Positions 24,594 to 34,297 are shown, counted from the first letter of the stretch. The stretch is DNA of 56,497 bases from Halomonas sp. KAO (GCF_015595025.1 NZ_JADNRL010000003.1:59324-115820); one strand, 5' to 3'. Numbers and translations are program-made. The notes: generated by a model from the letters alone, not told the origin.

Positions 24594-27428
24594 TTACAGA
24601 TTGAAGGCGTCTTCCACCAGCTGGCGCTGCTGTTCGGTGTGCACGGACATGTAACCGGCCGCGGGTGCCGCCGATGCCGGACGACCGGCAAACTTGAGCT
24701 TGCCACCCAGACCGTCCTTGAGCATTTCCGCGACGGCACGCATATGGTGCTGACTCGGGTACCAGGCGCCCTGGTTGAGCGGCTCTTCCTGGCACCACAC
24801 GATGTCGGTGACATTGGTGTACGCCTTGATCGCCTCGAAGAGCTCCTCCTTGGGAAAGGGGTAGAGCTGCTCGACACGCAGGATGGCGACATCATCACGG
24901 GCATTCTCCTCCCGCCAGGCGGCCAGGTCATAGTAGACCTTACCGGCACACAGGATGATGCGCTCAACCCTCTCGGCCTCCAGCCCGGCCTGGTCGGCCA
25001 GCACCATCTGGAAGCCGCCATCGGCCAGCTCATCCAGGCTCGATGTCGCATCCTTGTGGCGCAGCAGGCTCTTGGGCGACATCACCACCAGCGGCTTCCT
25101 GACCTTGCGGATCACCTGGCGGCGCAGCAGATGGAAGATCTGCGCCGGGGTGGTCGGCACACAGACCTGCATGTTGTGTTCCGCGCACAGCTGCAGGAAG
25201 CGCTCCAGGCGCGCCGAGGAGTGCTCGGGGCCCTGCCCCTCATAGCCGTGGGGCAGCAGCATGGTCAGCCCGCACAGGCGTCCCCACTTGGTCTCGCCCG
25301 AGGAGATGAACTGGTCGACCACGACCTGGGCGCCATTGAAGAAGTCGCCGAACTGCGCCTCCCAGATCACCAGGTCGTTGGGCGCGGTGGTGGCATAGCC
25401 GTACTCGAAGGCCAGCACCGCCTCCTCGGAGAGGAAGGAGTCGTGGATGGTGAAGCGCGGCTGACCATCGGCCATGTACTGCAGCGGCACATAGGCGCTG
25501 CCATCCTTCTGGTTGTGCACCACCGCATGGCGGTGAGAGAAGGTGCCGCGACCCACGTCCTGGCCGGTGATGCGCACCGGATGCCCCTGGTCGATCAGCG
25601 TGGCGTAGGCCAGGGTCTCGGCGAAGCCCCAGTTGAGGGCCAGGCCACCGGCCTGCATCTTGCGCCGATCGGCGTAGATCTTGGCCACCTGGCGCTGTAC
25701 CTCGACCCCATCGGGAATCTCGCACATCTTCGCCGCCAGGCGCTGGAGCTTCTTCATCGGGACCGAGGTGTCGGCGTAGCCCGTCCACTCATGTCCCAGA
25801 TAGGGCTTCCAGTCGACGAACAGTGAGGTATTGGGCTGTTGCACCAGGGCGTTGGCCACATGGTTGCCGGCGATCAAGTCCTCGCGATAGGTCTCGATCA
25901 TGCCCTTGGCCTCCTCCTCGGTGAGGACGCCCTGTGCCACCAGTCGCTCGGCATAGATCGCCCGCGAGGAGGGGTGATCCTTGATCTTGCGGTACATCAT
26001 CGGCTGGGTGCCGCTGGGCTCGTCGGCCTCGTTGTGACCGCGACGGCGGTAGCACACCAGATCGATCACCACATCCTTCTTGAACTGCTGACGATAATCC
26101 AGGGCCACCTGGGTCGCGTGCAGCACGGCGTCGGGGTCATCACCATTGACATGGAAGACCGGCGCCTGAACCATCTTGGCGATATCCGTGCAGTACTCCG
26201 TGGAACGCGAGTCCTCGGGATGCGAGGTGGTAAAGCCAATCTGGTTGTTGATGACGATGTGTACCGTGCCGCCGGTCTTGTAGGCACGGGTCTGGGACAT
26301 CTGGAAGGTCTCCATGACCACGCCCTGACCGGCGAACGAGGCATCACCATGGATGTTGATCGGCAGTACCTTGTTGCCATCGCTGTCGTCACGGCGATCC
26401 TGGCGGGCCCGCACCGAGCCCACGACCACCGGGGCGACGATCTCGAGATGAGAGGGGTTGAAGCCCAGCGCGAGGTGCACCTCGCCACCCGGCGTCATGA
26501 CGTTCGAGCTGAACCCCTGGTGGTACTTGACGTCACCGGAGCCACGCTCGATCACCTTCTTGCCGTCGAACTCGTCGATCAGCTCGCCGGGGTTCTTGCC
26601 AAGGATGTTGACCAGCAGGTTGAGGCGCCCGCGGTGGGCCATGCCGATCACCACCTCCTTGATGCCATAGCCCCCGCCACGCTGGATCAGCTCATCCATC
26701 ATCGGAATGAAGGACTCGCCCCCCTCCAGGCCGAAGCGCTTGGTCCCCGGATACTTGGAGGCCAGGTAGTTCTCCAGGCCCTCGGCGGCGGTGAGCCTCT
26801 CCAGCACGTGCTGACGCACCTCGTTGCTGAAGGCGGGCGCACTGCGCACCGATTCGAAGCGCTGCTGCAGCCAACGCTTCTCCTCGGTATCGACGATGTG
26901 CATGATCTCGCAGCCGATGGAGCGACAGTAGGTCTTCTCCAGGGCGTCGACGATCTCCTTGAGCGGCGCCTTGTCCATGCCCAGGAAGAACGAGCCGGTC
27001 TGGAACTCGGTATCGAGATCGGCCTTCGTCAACTGGTGGAAGGAGAGGTCGAGGTCGGGGACCGGCGTCTCGCTGCGCAGCTTGAGGGGGTCGATATCCG
27101 CCTTCTGGTGACCGCGGAAGCGATAGGCGTTAATCAGCTGCAGAACCCTGACTTGCTTACGATTTTCCTCGCCATCGGCGGCAGCGGGCGCGAGTGCCGT
27201 ACGGCGCTGCCTGGCCAGCTGATGGAACTGTTCGCGGACGGGGGTCAGGGGAACATCATGGTGGGGGCCGTCATCGGGGCGCGGCAGCTCGTCAAAGTAC
27301 TGGCGCCACTCGTCGGGAACGGCGGAGGGATCATCGAGGTACTGCTCGTATAGCGCCTCCACGTAGTGGACATTGCTGCCACTGACGTGCGAGGAGCGCC
27401 ACATCAACTCCATTATGCCTTGTTGCAT
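24594..27428 (-). CDS. sucA: 2-oxoglutarate dehydrogenase E1 component
   Basis: 944 residues from the ATG at 27426-27428. A longer reading from 27542 was rejected because MQQGIMELMWRSSHVSGSN is the conserved N-terminus. The substrate and thiamine-diphosphate region includes VIGMAHRGRLNLLVNILGK, and GDASFAGQGVVMETFQMSQ is the diphosphate/Mg-binding motif. The transketolase-type Pyr domain contains GRGTFSHRHAVVHNQKDG and ALLPHGYEGQGPEHSSARLE-type sequence (LLPHGYEGQGPEHSSARLER). It decarboxylates 2-oxoglutarate and succinylates the E2 lipoyl group. It is followed by sucB after 42 bp. The upstream region holds a tandem 15-bp repeat. Confidence 0.97.
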   Translation of the reverse strand: MQQGIMELMWRSSHVSGSNVHYVEALYEQYLDDPSAVPDEWRQYFDELPRPDDGPHHDVPLTPVREQFHQLARQRRTALAPAAADGEENRKQVRVLQLINAYRFRGHQKADIDPLKLRSETPVPDLDLSFHQLTKADLDTEFQTGSFFLGMDKAPLKEIVDALEKTYCRSIGCEIMHIVDTEEKRWLQQRFESVRSAPAFSNEVRQHVLERLTAAEGLENYLASKYPGTKRFGLEGGESFIPMMDELIQRGGGYGIKEVVIGMAHRGRLNLLVNILGKNPGELIDEFDGKKVIERGSGDVKYHQGFSSNVMTPGGEVHLALGFNPSHLEIVAPVVVGSVRARQDRRDDSDGNKVLPINIHGDASFAGQGVVMETFQMSQTRAYKTGGTVHIVINNQIGFTTSHPEDSRSTEYCTDIAKMVQAPVFHVNGDDPDAVLHATQVALDYRQQFKKDVVIDLVCYRRRGHNEADEPSGTQPMMYRKIKDHPSSRAIYAERLVAQGVLTEEEAKGMIETYREDLIAGNHVANALVQQPNTSLFVDWKPYLGHEWTGYADTSVPMKKLQRLAAKMCEIPDGVEVQRQVAKIYADRRKMQAGGLALNWGFAETLAYATLIDQGHPVRITGQDVGRGTFSHRHAVVHNQKDGSAYVPLQYMADGQPRFTIHDSFLSEEAVLAFEYGYATTAPNDLVIWEAQFGDFFNGAQVVVDQFISSGETKWGRLCGLTMLLPHGYEGQGPEHSSARLERFLQLCAEHNMQVCVPTTPAQIFHLLRRQVIRKVRKPLVVMSPKSLLRHKDATSSLDELADGGFQMVLADQAGLEAERVERIILCAGKVYYDLAAWREENARDDVAILRVEQLYPFPKEELFEAIKAYTNVTDIVWCQEEPLNQGAWYPSQHHMRAVAEMLKDGLGGKLKFAGRPASAAPAAGYMSVHTEQQRQLVEDAFNL

Positions 27429-27559
27429 CTCTCGGTCACCCTGCACTGATGGGGTGTGATCGGCGTCACCGCGACGCGGCCACGGCGACATCGGTGGTGC
27501 CCTGCCGGCTGGGGCCCATGCGTTTCCGGCATCTCCGGCCATCGTGGGCCGGAAACCTT

Positions 27560-27649
27560 GAATCTATGGTTACGGAACCTGTGGCCACTCGAACCTGTGG
27601 TTACTGAACCTGTGGTTACTGAACCTATGGTCACTCAATCCCATGGTCA
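27560..27649. repeat. Tandem 15-bp repeats between sdhB and sucA
   Basis: Five units close to GAACCTGTGGTTACT (27560, 27575, 27591, 27606 and 27621; one unit has 16 bp) plus a degraded sixth. Units three and four are identical. No spacer pattern, so not CRISPR. The array would lie in the sucA leader or promoter region. Confidence 0.9.
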
Positions 27650-27677
27650 AAAGCCGGCGCCCAGGGCACCGGCTTCC
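27647..27677 (-). terminator. Terminator after the sdh operon
   Basis: On the minus strand AAGCCGG...CCGGCTTTT, perfect 7-bp arms with an 11-nt loop ending in a T run, about 95 bp past the sdhB stop. It suggests that sucA has its own promoter. Confidence 0.65.
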
Positions 27678-27772
27678 GACACTATCTCACTCCTCCCTGC
27701 GACACGGGGTCACAGGGGGTGTGCTGCGGCATATGATAACAAGCCACGGAGCTCGATTTAAGTGCCATCGGC

Positions 27773-28477
27773 TCAGGTGCTATCGGCCAGCAGCATCTCG
27801 CGGATCTTGCCGATGGCGCGAGTGGGGTTGAGTCCCTTGGGACACACCGCCACACAGTTCATGATGCCGCGGCAGCGGAACACGCTGAACGGATCCTCGA
27901 GCTCGGACAGACGCTCCCGGGTAGCCGTGTCGCGCGAGTCCACCAGGAAGCGATAGGACTGCAGCAGCCCCGCCGGCCCCACGAACTTGTCCGGGTTCCA
28001 CCAGAACGACGGGCAGGAAGTGGAGCAGCAGGCGCACAGGATACACTCGTAGAGGCCGTCGAGCTTGTCGCGATCCTCCGGCGACTGCAGACGCTCGATG
28101 GCCGGCGCCGGCTCGTCGTTCTGGAGGTACGGCTGGATGCGCTCGTACTGCTGGTAGAACAGCCCCATGTCGACCACCAGGTCACGGATGACCGGCAGGC
28201 CCGGCAGCGGGCGCAGCACCAGCTTGTTGCCCTTCACCACATCGGAGATCGGAGTGATGCAGGCCAGGCCGTTCTTGCCGTTCATGTTCATGCCATCGGA
28301 GCCACACACGCCTTCGCGGCAGCTGCGACGGTAGGCCAGGCCGTTGTCCTGCTCCTTCATCATGTGCAGGACATCGAGCACCATGATGTCGCGGCCCTGG
28401 GTGTCGACCTGAAACTCCTGCATGTACGGCGCGGAGTCGGTCTCCGGGTTATAGCGGTAGATGGATACCTGAAGCAT
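27773..28477 (-). CDS. sdhB: Succinate dehydrogenase iron-sulfur subunit
   Basis: 234 residues. The 2Fe-2S cluster ligands are in RRSCREGVCGSDGMNMNGKN; the 4Fe-4S and 3Fe-4S ligands in YECILCACCSTSCPSFWWNP and RCRGIMNCVAVCPKGLNP. It passes electrons from the flavin of SdhA to ubiquinone at SdhC/D. It follows sdhA after 26 bp as the last gene of sdhCDAB. Confidence 0.98.
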   Translation of the reverse strand: MLQVSIYRYNPETDSAPYMQEFQVDTQGRDIMVLDVLHMMKEQDNGLAYRRSCREGVCGSDGMNMNGKNGLACITPISDVVKGNKLVLRPLPGLPVIRDLVVDMGLFYQQYERIQPYLQNDEPAPAIERLQSPEDRDKLDGLYECILCACCSTSCPSFWWNPDKFVGPAGLLQSYRFLVDSRDTATRERLSELEDPFSVFRCRGIMNCVAVCPKGLNPTRAIGKIREMLLADST

Positions 28478-28503
28478 CGTGACTCACCCTCGTGTTAGCT
28501 GAA

Positions 28504-30276
28504 TTAGTAGGTACGGACTTTCGGCTCGAAGGTGTCGACGGTCTTCGGCGCGAAGTTGACGTCGCGCTTGCCAATCGTCTTGTCGGCCGGGAAGTAGAGC
28601 GAGTGCTTCAGCCAGTTGACATCGTCACGGTCCGGGTAGTCGTAGCGGGAGTGCGCGCCACGGCTCTCCTTGCGCTCCAGTGCCGCGATGGCGGTCGCCT
28701 CGGCGACTTCCATCAGGTTGTCGAGCTCGAGGGCCTCGACACGAGCGGTGTTGAAGGCGTTGGACTTGTCGGGCAGGTAGGCGTTGTCGATACGCCCACG
28801 CAGCTCGGCCAGCTGCTTGACGCCCTTCTGCATGTTCTCCTCTTCGCGGAATACGCCGAAGGAGTTCTGCATGATGGCCTGCAGCTCACGCTTGAGCTCC
28901 GGCACGGTCTCGCCGCTCTCGGACTCGTTCCAGCGGGTGATGCGCTTCATCGCCGTCTCGATATCGGACTCGGAGGCATCGAGGTAGTCGATACCCTCGT
29001 TGAGCGCCCCCTCGATGAACATGCCGGCGGCACGACCGAACACCACCAGGTCGAGCAGCGAGTTGCCGCCCAGGCGGTTGGCACCATGGACCGACACACA
29101 GGCCACTTCGCCGCAGGCGAACAGGCCGTTGACGATCTGGTCCTTGCCATCCTCACCACGCATGATGGCCTGGCCATGCACGTTGGTCGGCACGCCCCCC
29201 ATCATGTAGTGACAGGTCGGCACCACCGGGATCGGCTCCTTGGCCGGGTCCACGTGGGCAAAGGTCTTGGAGAGCTCGACGATGCCGGGCAGTCGCTTGC
29301 CGAGGACCTCCTCGCCCAGGTGATCCAGCTTGAGATAGACATGATCGCCGTTCTCGCCGCAGCCACGCCCCTCAAGGATCTCCATGACCATGGAGCGGGC
29401 CACCACGTCGCGGCCGGCCAGGTCCTTGGCGTTGGGAGCATAACGCTCCATGAAGCGCTCGCCATCCTTGTTGACCAGGTAGCCACCCTCACCGCGGCAG
29501 CCTTCGGTCACCAGGGTGCCCGCACCGTAGATACCGGTCGGGTGGAACTGCCACATCTCCATGTCCTGCATCGGGAAGCCGGCCCGCAGCGCCATGCCGA
29601 CGCCGTCACCGGTATTGATCAGGGCATTGGTGGTAGAGGCGTAGATACGACCGGAACCGCCGGTCGCCAGGACGGTGGCCTTGGACTTGACGTGCACCAC
29701 TTCGCCGGTCTCGATATCCATGGCGATGCAGCCCACCACGTCGCCATTGGCATTCTTGACCAGATCGACGGCGTACCACTCGTTGAGGAAGGTGGTATTG
29801 TTCTTCAGGTTGTTCTGATAAAGCGTATGCAGCAGGGCGTGCCCGGTACGGTCGGCCGCGGCACAGGTACGCGCGGCCTGGCCGCCGGCGCCGAAGTCCT
29901 TGGACTGACCACCGAAGGGACGCTGATAGATGCGACCATTGTCGAAACGCGAGAACGGCAGCCCCATGTGCTCGAGCTCGAAGACGGCCTTGGGGCCCTC
30001 GGAGCACATGTACTCGGCGGCGTCCTGGTCGGCGATATAATCGCCGCCCTTGACGGTGTCATACATGTGCCAGCGCCAGTCGTCGTCGGGGTCGGCGGAA
30101 GCGATGGCACAGGTGATGCCGCCCTGGGCGGACACGGTGTGCGAGCGCGTCGGGAAGACCTTGGAGAGCACCGCGGTCTTCTTGCCGGACTTGGCCAGCT
30201 CGAGGGCGGCTCGCAGGCCGGCACCACCGCCGCCGATGATGATCGCGTCGAAGGACAGGCTACGCATGTTGGACAT
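28504..30276 (-). CDS. sdhA: Succinate dehydrogenase flavoprotein subunit
   Basis: 590 residues. The FAD-binding motif is [21 protein letters not shown]; the histidine that carries covalent FAD is in [17 protein letters not shown]; the substrate site includes [14 protein letters not shown] and [31 protein letters not shown] precedes the C-terminus. It oxidises succinate to fumarate. Located three bases after sdhD, it is cotranscribed in sdhCDAB. Confidence 0.98.
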   Translation of the reverse strand: MSNMRSLSFDAIIIGGGGAGLRAALELAKSGKKTAVLSKVFPTRSHTVSAQGGITCAIASADPDDDWRWHMYDTVKGGDYIADQDAAEYMCSEGPKAVFELEHMGLPFSRFDNGRIYQRPFGGQSKDFGAGGQAARTCAAADRTGHALLHTLYQNNLKNNTTFLNEWYAVDLVKNANGDVVGCIAMDIETGEVVHVKSKATVLATGGSGRIYASTTNALINTGDGVGMALRAGFPMQDMEMWQFHPTGIYGAGTLVTEGCRGEGGYLVNKDGERFMERYAPNAKDLAGRDVVARSMVMEILEGRGCGENGDHVYLKLDHLGEEVLGKRLPGIVELSKTFAHVDPAKEPIPVVPTCHYMMGGVPTNVHGQAIMRGEDGKDQIVNGLFACGEVACVSVHGANRLGGNSLLDLVVFGRAAGMFIEGALNEGIDYLDASESDIETAMKRITRWNESESGETVPELKRELQAIMQNSFGVFREEENMQKGVKQLAELRGRIDNAYLPDKSNAFNTARVEALELDNLMEVAEATAIAALERKESRGAHSRYDYPDRDDVNWLKHSLYFPADKTIGKRDVNFAPKTVDTFEPKVRTY

Positions 30277-30279
30277 GGA

Positions 30280-30627
30280 TCAAGCTCCCCACAGAATCTG
30301 AATGCCCCAGACCAGGAAGGCGAAGATGGCCAGGATGACAAGAAGTTGAACGGTCAGGCGAATGGCGGTCGACTTGAGGTAGTCGGTCGTCACGGTCCAC
30401 AGCCCCACCCAGGCGTGGCCAGCCAGAGAGATGAAGGCCAGCAGCGAGAAGATGCGCATCCAGGTCTGGGCGAACAGGCCGCTCCAGGTCAGGTAGTCGA
30501 GATCCGGGTTGAACAGCAGATAGAGAACGATGAAGAGCGTATAGGCCGCCAAGATAACGGCGGAGACCCGCTGGATCAGCCAGTCGGAGAGGCCACTGCG
30601 GCCAAGGTTCGTGATGTTGGTTACCAT
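30280..30627 (-). CDS. sdhD: Succinate dehydrogenase membrane anchor subunit
   Basis: 115 residues with three membrane helices (VSAVILAAYTLFIVLYLLF, RIFSLLAFISLAGHAWVGLW and LTVQLLVILAIFAFLVWGI). Conserved SdhD features are GLSDWLIQRVSAV and the heme/quinone segment LAGHAWVGLWTVTTDYLK, with the heme histidine and quinone-binding tyrosine. The start overlaps the sdhC stop by 7 bp. Confidence 0.95.
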   Translation of the reverse strand: MVTNITNLGRSGLSDWLIQRVSAVILAAYTLFIVLYLLFNPDLDYLTWSGLFAQTWMRIFSLLAFISLAGHAWVGLWTVTTDYLKSTAIRLTVQLLVILAIFAFLVWGIQILWGA

Positions 30628-30998
30628 ACCCAGACTCCCGCCAGAATGATCAGTACGGCGCTAGCCACCACGGTGATCTGCGCCTTCTTGTGGCCGCCCT
30701 CAAGGGTCACACCGATATCCATATCCATCAGCAGGTGCTTGATGCCGGCCACGAAGTGAAAGGCCAGGGCCGACAGCAGGCCCCAGGCGATCAGCTTGGC
30801 CAGGAAATTGCCGGCCAGCGCATCGCTTACCGCGGCAAAGCCTGCCGGCGATGAGAGCGACTCGCTCAGTGCCCAGAAGGCAAAGATGGTACCGATGAAG
30901 AGGATGACGCCAGTGATGCGGTGAGCGATCGACGTCAGGGCGGGTAGCGGAAACTGTATCGTGGACAGATCCAGATTTACGGGTCGTTTGCTATTCAC
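30621..30998 (-). CDS. sdhC: Succinate dehydrogenase cytochrome b556 subunit
   Basis: 125 residues, three membrane helices. The quinone-site motif is SIAHRITGVILFIGTIFAF (Ser and Arg), and the heme-b histidine is in ALAFHFVAGIKHLLMDMDIG. It begins MNSKRPVNLDLSTIQFPLPA. First gene of sdhCDAB and divergent from gltA across a 450-bp regulatory region. Confidence 0.96.
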   Translation of the reverse strand: MNSKRPVNLDLSTIQFPLPALTSIAHRITGVILFIGTIFAFWALSESLSSPAGFAAVSDALAGNFLAKLIAWGLLSALAFHFVAGIKHLLMDMDIGVTLEGGHKKAQITVVASAVLIILAGVWVW

Positions 30999-31448
30999 GG
31001 CTCTCTACACACTCTCTATGGCCCACACGGAAAGCTTCGGGTGGCTCCGGGCGGGCGGTGGTTTCGGGAAGGCATCGGCCGTTGCCGGGGGGGCGGCAAG
31101 ACCGGCTGTACCTGCCAGTCGCGCGGGGTGGATTATAGGGGCCCGTCCGCCCCATGACAAACCGGGAGCTCCCTGACTAGACCATGGTGCAAAGCCTGCC
31201 GCCCTCCCTTTCGTTCAGGCTTTATTGCACCATTGGCACCCCGCAGCCCATTATGGTGCTACGCATCAATTCCTCGACAATCCCTGGACATGAGCAGGAC
31301 CCTCGCACATGCGGCAGCGCACCATTGACCAATTGACAATCGCTGGGACGCTTCTATAGTGGGCAAACCTTTTTCGCCGGCTCCCCCAGCGAAGATGTCG
31401 AAGAATGAATGACTTATCGCCCTAAACGAACTCGAGAGGAGGCCTTCC
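30999..31448. promoter_or_regulatory. Divergent sdhC-gltA control region
   Basis: A 450-bp gap with no convincing gene. It holds the gltA promoter (31333-31360) and a long imperfect inverted repeat: GGTGCAAAGCCTG (31186-31198) against CAGGCTTTATTGCACC (31216-31231), extendable by CCAT/ATTGG on the outside. A related TATGGTGC stands near 31252. No clear sdhC promoter was found on the minus strand. The inverted repeat may be an operator, a leader hairpin or a small mobile relic. Confidence 0.7.
31333..31360 (+). promoter_or_regulatory. Sigma-70-type promoter for gltA
   Basis: TTGACA (31333-31338), a 16-bp spacer and TATAGT (31355-31360), 88 bp before the gltA start. The -35 is perfect consensus. 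Confidence 0.75.
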
Positions 31449-32732
31449 ATGGCTGACAGGAAAGCGACGCTGACGGTTGACGGCCTGGACAAGACGATCG
31501 AACTGCCCGTCTATTCGGGTTCTCTAGGCCCCGACGTGATCGATGTCCGCGGACTCGGCGCCGAGGGTCTGTTCACCTATGACCCCGGCTTCATGGCCAC
31601 CTCCTCGTGCCAGTCTGCCATTACCTATATCGATGGCGGCAAGGGTGTGCTGCTGCACCGTGGCTACCCGATCGACCAGCTGGCCAAGCAGTCCAACTTC
31701 GTCGAGCTGTGCTATCTGCTGCTGTTCGGGGAGCTGCCCGATGACGCCAAGTACGCGGACTTCGAGTCCCGCGTGCGCAACCACACCATGGTCCACGACC
31801 AGATCATCAATTTCTTCAAGGGCTTCCGCCGCGACGCCCATCCGATGTCGATCCTCTGCGGGGTGGTGGGTGGCCTGGCCGCCTTCTATCACGACCATAT
31901 GGACATCAACGTCGAGCAGGATCGCACCATCAGCGCCATCCGCCTGATCGCCAAGATGCCGACCATCGCGGCAATGTCCTACAAGTACAACGTCGGCCAG
32001 CCGTTCAACTACCCGCGCAACGATCTGAACTATGCAGAGAACTTCCTCTACATGATGTTCAGCACCCCGTGCGAGGACTACAAGATCAACCCGGTCTATG
32101 CGCGTGCCATGGACCGCATCTTCATGCTTCACGCCGATCACGAGCAGAACGCCTCCACCTCCACGGTGCGCCTGGCGGGCTCCACCGGCGCCAACCCCTT
32201 CGCCTGCATCAGCGCCGGTATCGCCGCGCTGTGGGGACCGGCCCACGGTGGCGCCAACGAGGCCGTGCTGAAGATGCTCGACGAGATCGGGGACGACTCC
32301 GAGGAGAACATCCAGCGCTTCATCGACAAGGCCAAGGACAAGGATGACCCGTTCAAGCTGATGGGCTTCGGCCACCGCGTCTATCGCAACTTCGACCCGC
32401 GCGCCAAGGTCATGAAGGAGACCTGCGACGAGGTTCTGGCGGAGCTCGGCATCGACGATCCCCAGCTGAAGATCGCCAAGCGTCTCGAGCAGATCGCCCT
32501 GGAGGACGAGTACTTCGTCGAGCGTCAGCTCTACCCCAATGTCGACTTCTATTCCGGCATCATCCTCAAGGCGATGGGCATCCCCACCAACATGTTCACG
32601 GTGATCTTCGCGGTCTCCCGGACCATCGGCTGGATCTCCCACTGGAACGAGATGCTCAGCGACAGCTACAAGATCGGTCGCCCCCGCCAGCTCTACACCG
32701 GCCACGACCAGCGCGACTACCCCGGCAAGTAA
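31449..32732 (+). CDS. gltA: Citrate synthase (type II, hexameric class)
   Basis: 427 residues, as in E. coli GltA. A GAGGAGG ribosome site precedes the ATG. Catalytic residues: His in [20 protein letters not shown], His in [17 protein letters not shown], and Asp in [16 protein letters not shown]. The N-terminal domain typical of NADH-sensitive gammaproteobacterial enzymes is present ([20 protein letters not shown]). It condenses oxaloacetate and acetyl-CoA to citrate. It ends at a strong hairpin (32772-32801). Confidence 0.98.
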   Translation: MADRKATLTVDGLDKTIELPVYSGSLGPDVIDVRGLGAEGLFTYDPGFMATSSCQSAITYIDGGKGVLLHRGYPIDQLAKQSNFVELCYLLLFGELPDDAKYADFESRVRNHTMVHDQIINFFKGFRRDAHPMSILCGVVGGLAAFYHDHMDINVEQDRTISAIRLIAKMPTIAAMSYKYNVGQPFNYPRNDLNYAENFLYMMFSTPCEDYKINPVYARAMDRIFMLHADHEQNASTSTVRLAGSTGANPFACISAGIAALWGPAHGGANEAVLKMLDEIGDDSEENIQRFIDKAKDKDDPFKLMGFGHRVYRNFDPRAKVMKETCDEVLAELGIDDPQLKIAKRLEQIALEDEYFVERQLYPNVDFYSGIILKAMGIPTNMFTVIFAVSRTIGWISHWNEMLSDSYKIGRPRQLYTGHDQRDYPGK

Positions 32733-32771
32733 GCCCGGTTACGCGCGCCCCGTCGCCGCACACGTTATGCT

Positions 32772-32801
32772 GCAGAAAGCCGCCTTCGGGCGGCTTTCTG
32801 C
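32772..32801 (+). terminator. Terminator after gltA
   Basis: GCAGAAAGCCGCC-TTCG-GGCGGCTTTCTGC, perfect 13-bp arms with a stable TTCG loop. Confidence 0.88.
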
Positions 32802-32840
32802 ATCCTGTCAGCGTTCGACCACCCATATGAAGAGAGAGCC

Positions 32841-33731
32841 ATGAGCAACACGATCTCGACAGTCGCCTTTATCGGCCTGGGCGTCATGGGCTACCCCATG
32901 GCCGGCCACCTGGCCCGTGCCGGCCTCGACGTGCGCGTCTACAACCGCACCCCGGCCAAGGCCGAGGCCTGGAGCGAGGAGTACGGCGGCAGCCACCACG
33001 CCACCCCCCGCGACGCCGCCAGCGGAGCCGACCTGGTGCTGGTCTGCGTCGGCAACGATGATGATGTCCGCCAGGTCACCCGAGGTGAGGATGGCGCCCT
33101 TCACGGCATGGCCCCAGGCAGCCTGCTGGTGGACCACACCACCGCTTCCGCCGACCTCGCCGGGGAACTCGACGCCGCCTGCCGAGAACTGGGTATCGGC
33201 TTTATCGACGCCCCGGTCTCCGGCGGCCAGCAGGGCGCCGAGAACGGCGCCCTGACCATCATGTGCGGCGCCGACGAAACCGACTTCACTCGTGTCGAGC
33301 CACTGCTCGACCACTACGGCCGCGCGGTGACGCTGATGGGGCCTGCCGGCAGCGGCCAGCTGACCAAGATGGTCAACCAGATCTGCATTGCCGGCCTGGT
33401 CCAGGGACTCGCGGAGGGACTGCACTTCGCCGAGCAGGCCGGCCTCGACCGTCAACGCGTGGTGGACGTCATCGCCAAGGGCGCGGCCGGCTCATGGCAG
33501 ATGGAAAACCGCCACGCCACCATGATCGCCGATGAGTACGAGCACGGCTTCGCCGTGGACTGGATGCGCAAGGATCTCGGTATCTGTCTGGAGCAGGCAC
33601 GTCGGCTACAGGCTCGCCTGCCGGTAACCGCCCTGGTCGACCAGTTCTACGCCGACCTCCAGGTGCTGGGCGGCGGTCGCTGGGACACCTCCTCCCTGCT
33701 GCGCCGTCTGCGCGCCATGAAGCTCGATTGA
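32841..33731 (+). CDS. NAD(P)-dependent oxidoreductase, 3-hydroxyisobutyrate dehydrogenase family
   Basis: 296 residues. The dinucleotide-binding motif VAFIGLGVMGYPMAGHLARAG is that of beta-hydroxyacid dehydrogenases. The substrate signature is FIDAPVSGGQQGAENGALTI, and the catalytic lysine is in GPAGSGQLTKMVNQICIAG. WMRKDLGICLEQAR follows. Candidate substrates are 3-hydroxyisobutyrate or tartronate semialdehyde; I cannot choose. There are no valine-degradation or glyoxylate genes nearby, and it stands alone after the gltA terminator. Confidence 0.9.
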   Translation: MSNTISTVAFIGLGVMGYPMAGHLARAGLDVRVYNRTPAKAEAWSEEYGGSHHATPRDAASGADLVLVCVGNDDDVRQVTRGEDGALHGMAPGSLLVDHTTASADLAGELDAACRELGIGFIDAPVSGGQQGAENGALTIMCGADETDFTRVEPLLDHYGRAVTLMGPAGSGQLTKMVNQICIAGLVQGLAEGLHFAEQAGLDRQRVVDVIAKGAAGSWQMENRHATMIADEYEHGFAVDWMRKDLGICLEQARRLQARLPVTALVDQFYADLQVLGGGRWDTSSLLRRLRAMKLD

Positions 33732-34122
33732 CCCCTCCGCGGCGGCCCGTCATGGCCGCCGCAACACCCCTTTCCCCACCGCCCTGACGTTTTCCACACT
33801 TTCTGTGGATAACCCTGTTCAAAACCCTTCCAAAAGGTCGCACAATCGCCATGGGAAGCGGCCTGGGCTCAGATTGATCATTTTTTGACCTGATCTAACT
33901 TGTTGTTTTACAAGACTTTTTAGACAGAGATCGGCGCCACGGGCATTCCCGGCCGGCTGTGCACAGGCAGCCGGCCGGAACGCCGCAAAGTGGACAAGTC
34001 AAGTGAAAATCGTCGCGGAATCGCGATCGATGGCAGGCAATCTCGAGGAGTGATCGCCGCCGGGGATAGACATCGGAGAACAAGAAAGGGCATCCTGCTG
34101 GATGCCCTTTCTCGAAGGAAGG
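33732..34122. other. Non-coding region with DnaA-box-like and GATC sequences, plus tRNA terminator
   Basis: No credible gene. TTTTCCACA (33790-33798) and TGTGGATAA (33804-33812, a perfect reverse DnaA box) sit 5 bp apart. About 60 bp later comes an AT-rich stretch (33876-33930) with TGATCATTTTTTGACC and TGATCTAACTTGTTG, followed by more GATC sites. The right end holds the tRNA terminator. Confidence 0.6.
34083..34112 (-). terminator. Terminator downstream of the tRNA genes
   Basis: AGAAAGGGCATCC-TGCT-GGATGCCCTTTCT, perfect 13-bp arms 10 nt past the tRNA-Glu 3' end. Confidence 0.88.
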
Positions 34123-34198
34123 TGGCGTCCCATAGGGGGTTCGAACCCCTGTTCCCGCCGTGAAAGGGCGGTGTCCTAGGCCACTAGACGAATGGGAC
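34123..34198 (-). tRNA. tRNA-Glu (anticodon TTC)
   Basis: 76 nt with encoded CCA. Acceptor GTCCCAT pairs with ATGGGAC, with discriminator G. The anticodon arm is CCGCCCTTTCACGGCGG with anticodon TTC, and the T arm AGGGGTTCGAACCCCT is perfect. It lies 23 bp downstream of tRNA-Ala on the same strand, near gltX, which charges it. Confidence 0.98.
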
Positions 34199-34221
34199 GT
34201 TATCTTCACGCATGGCACGAT

Positions 34222-34297
34222 TGGTGGAGCCTAGCGGGATCGAACCGCTGACCTCAACACTGCCAGTGTTGCGCTCTCCCAGCTGAGCTAAGGCCCC
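34222..34297 (-). tRNA. tRNA-Ala (anticodon GGC)
   Basis: 76 nt with encoded CCA. Acceptor GGGGCCT against AGGCTCC shows the G3-U70 pair that identifies alanine tRNA. The anticodon loop is CTGGCAG, giving anticodon GGC; the T arm is AGCGGTTCGATCCCGCT. First tRNA of the pair after gltX. Confidence 0.98.

Noticed and set aside
27560..27649. CRISPR or short coding repeat
   Set aside because: Head-to-tail 15-bp units without spacers; the minus-strand frame through it (repeated Gly-Ser-Val-Thr-Thr) has no credible start or family.
28492..30759. Long plus-strand open frame opposite sdhA and sdhD
   Set aside because: Antisense shadow of succinate dehydrogenase genes.
33790..33940. Chromosomal replication origin
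   Set aside because: Only two DnaA-type boxes and none of the usual origin genes nearby; kept only as a DnaA-binding or titration candidate.
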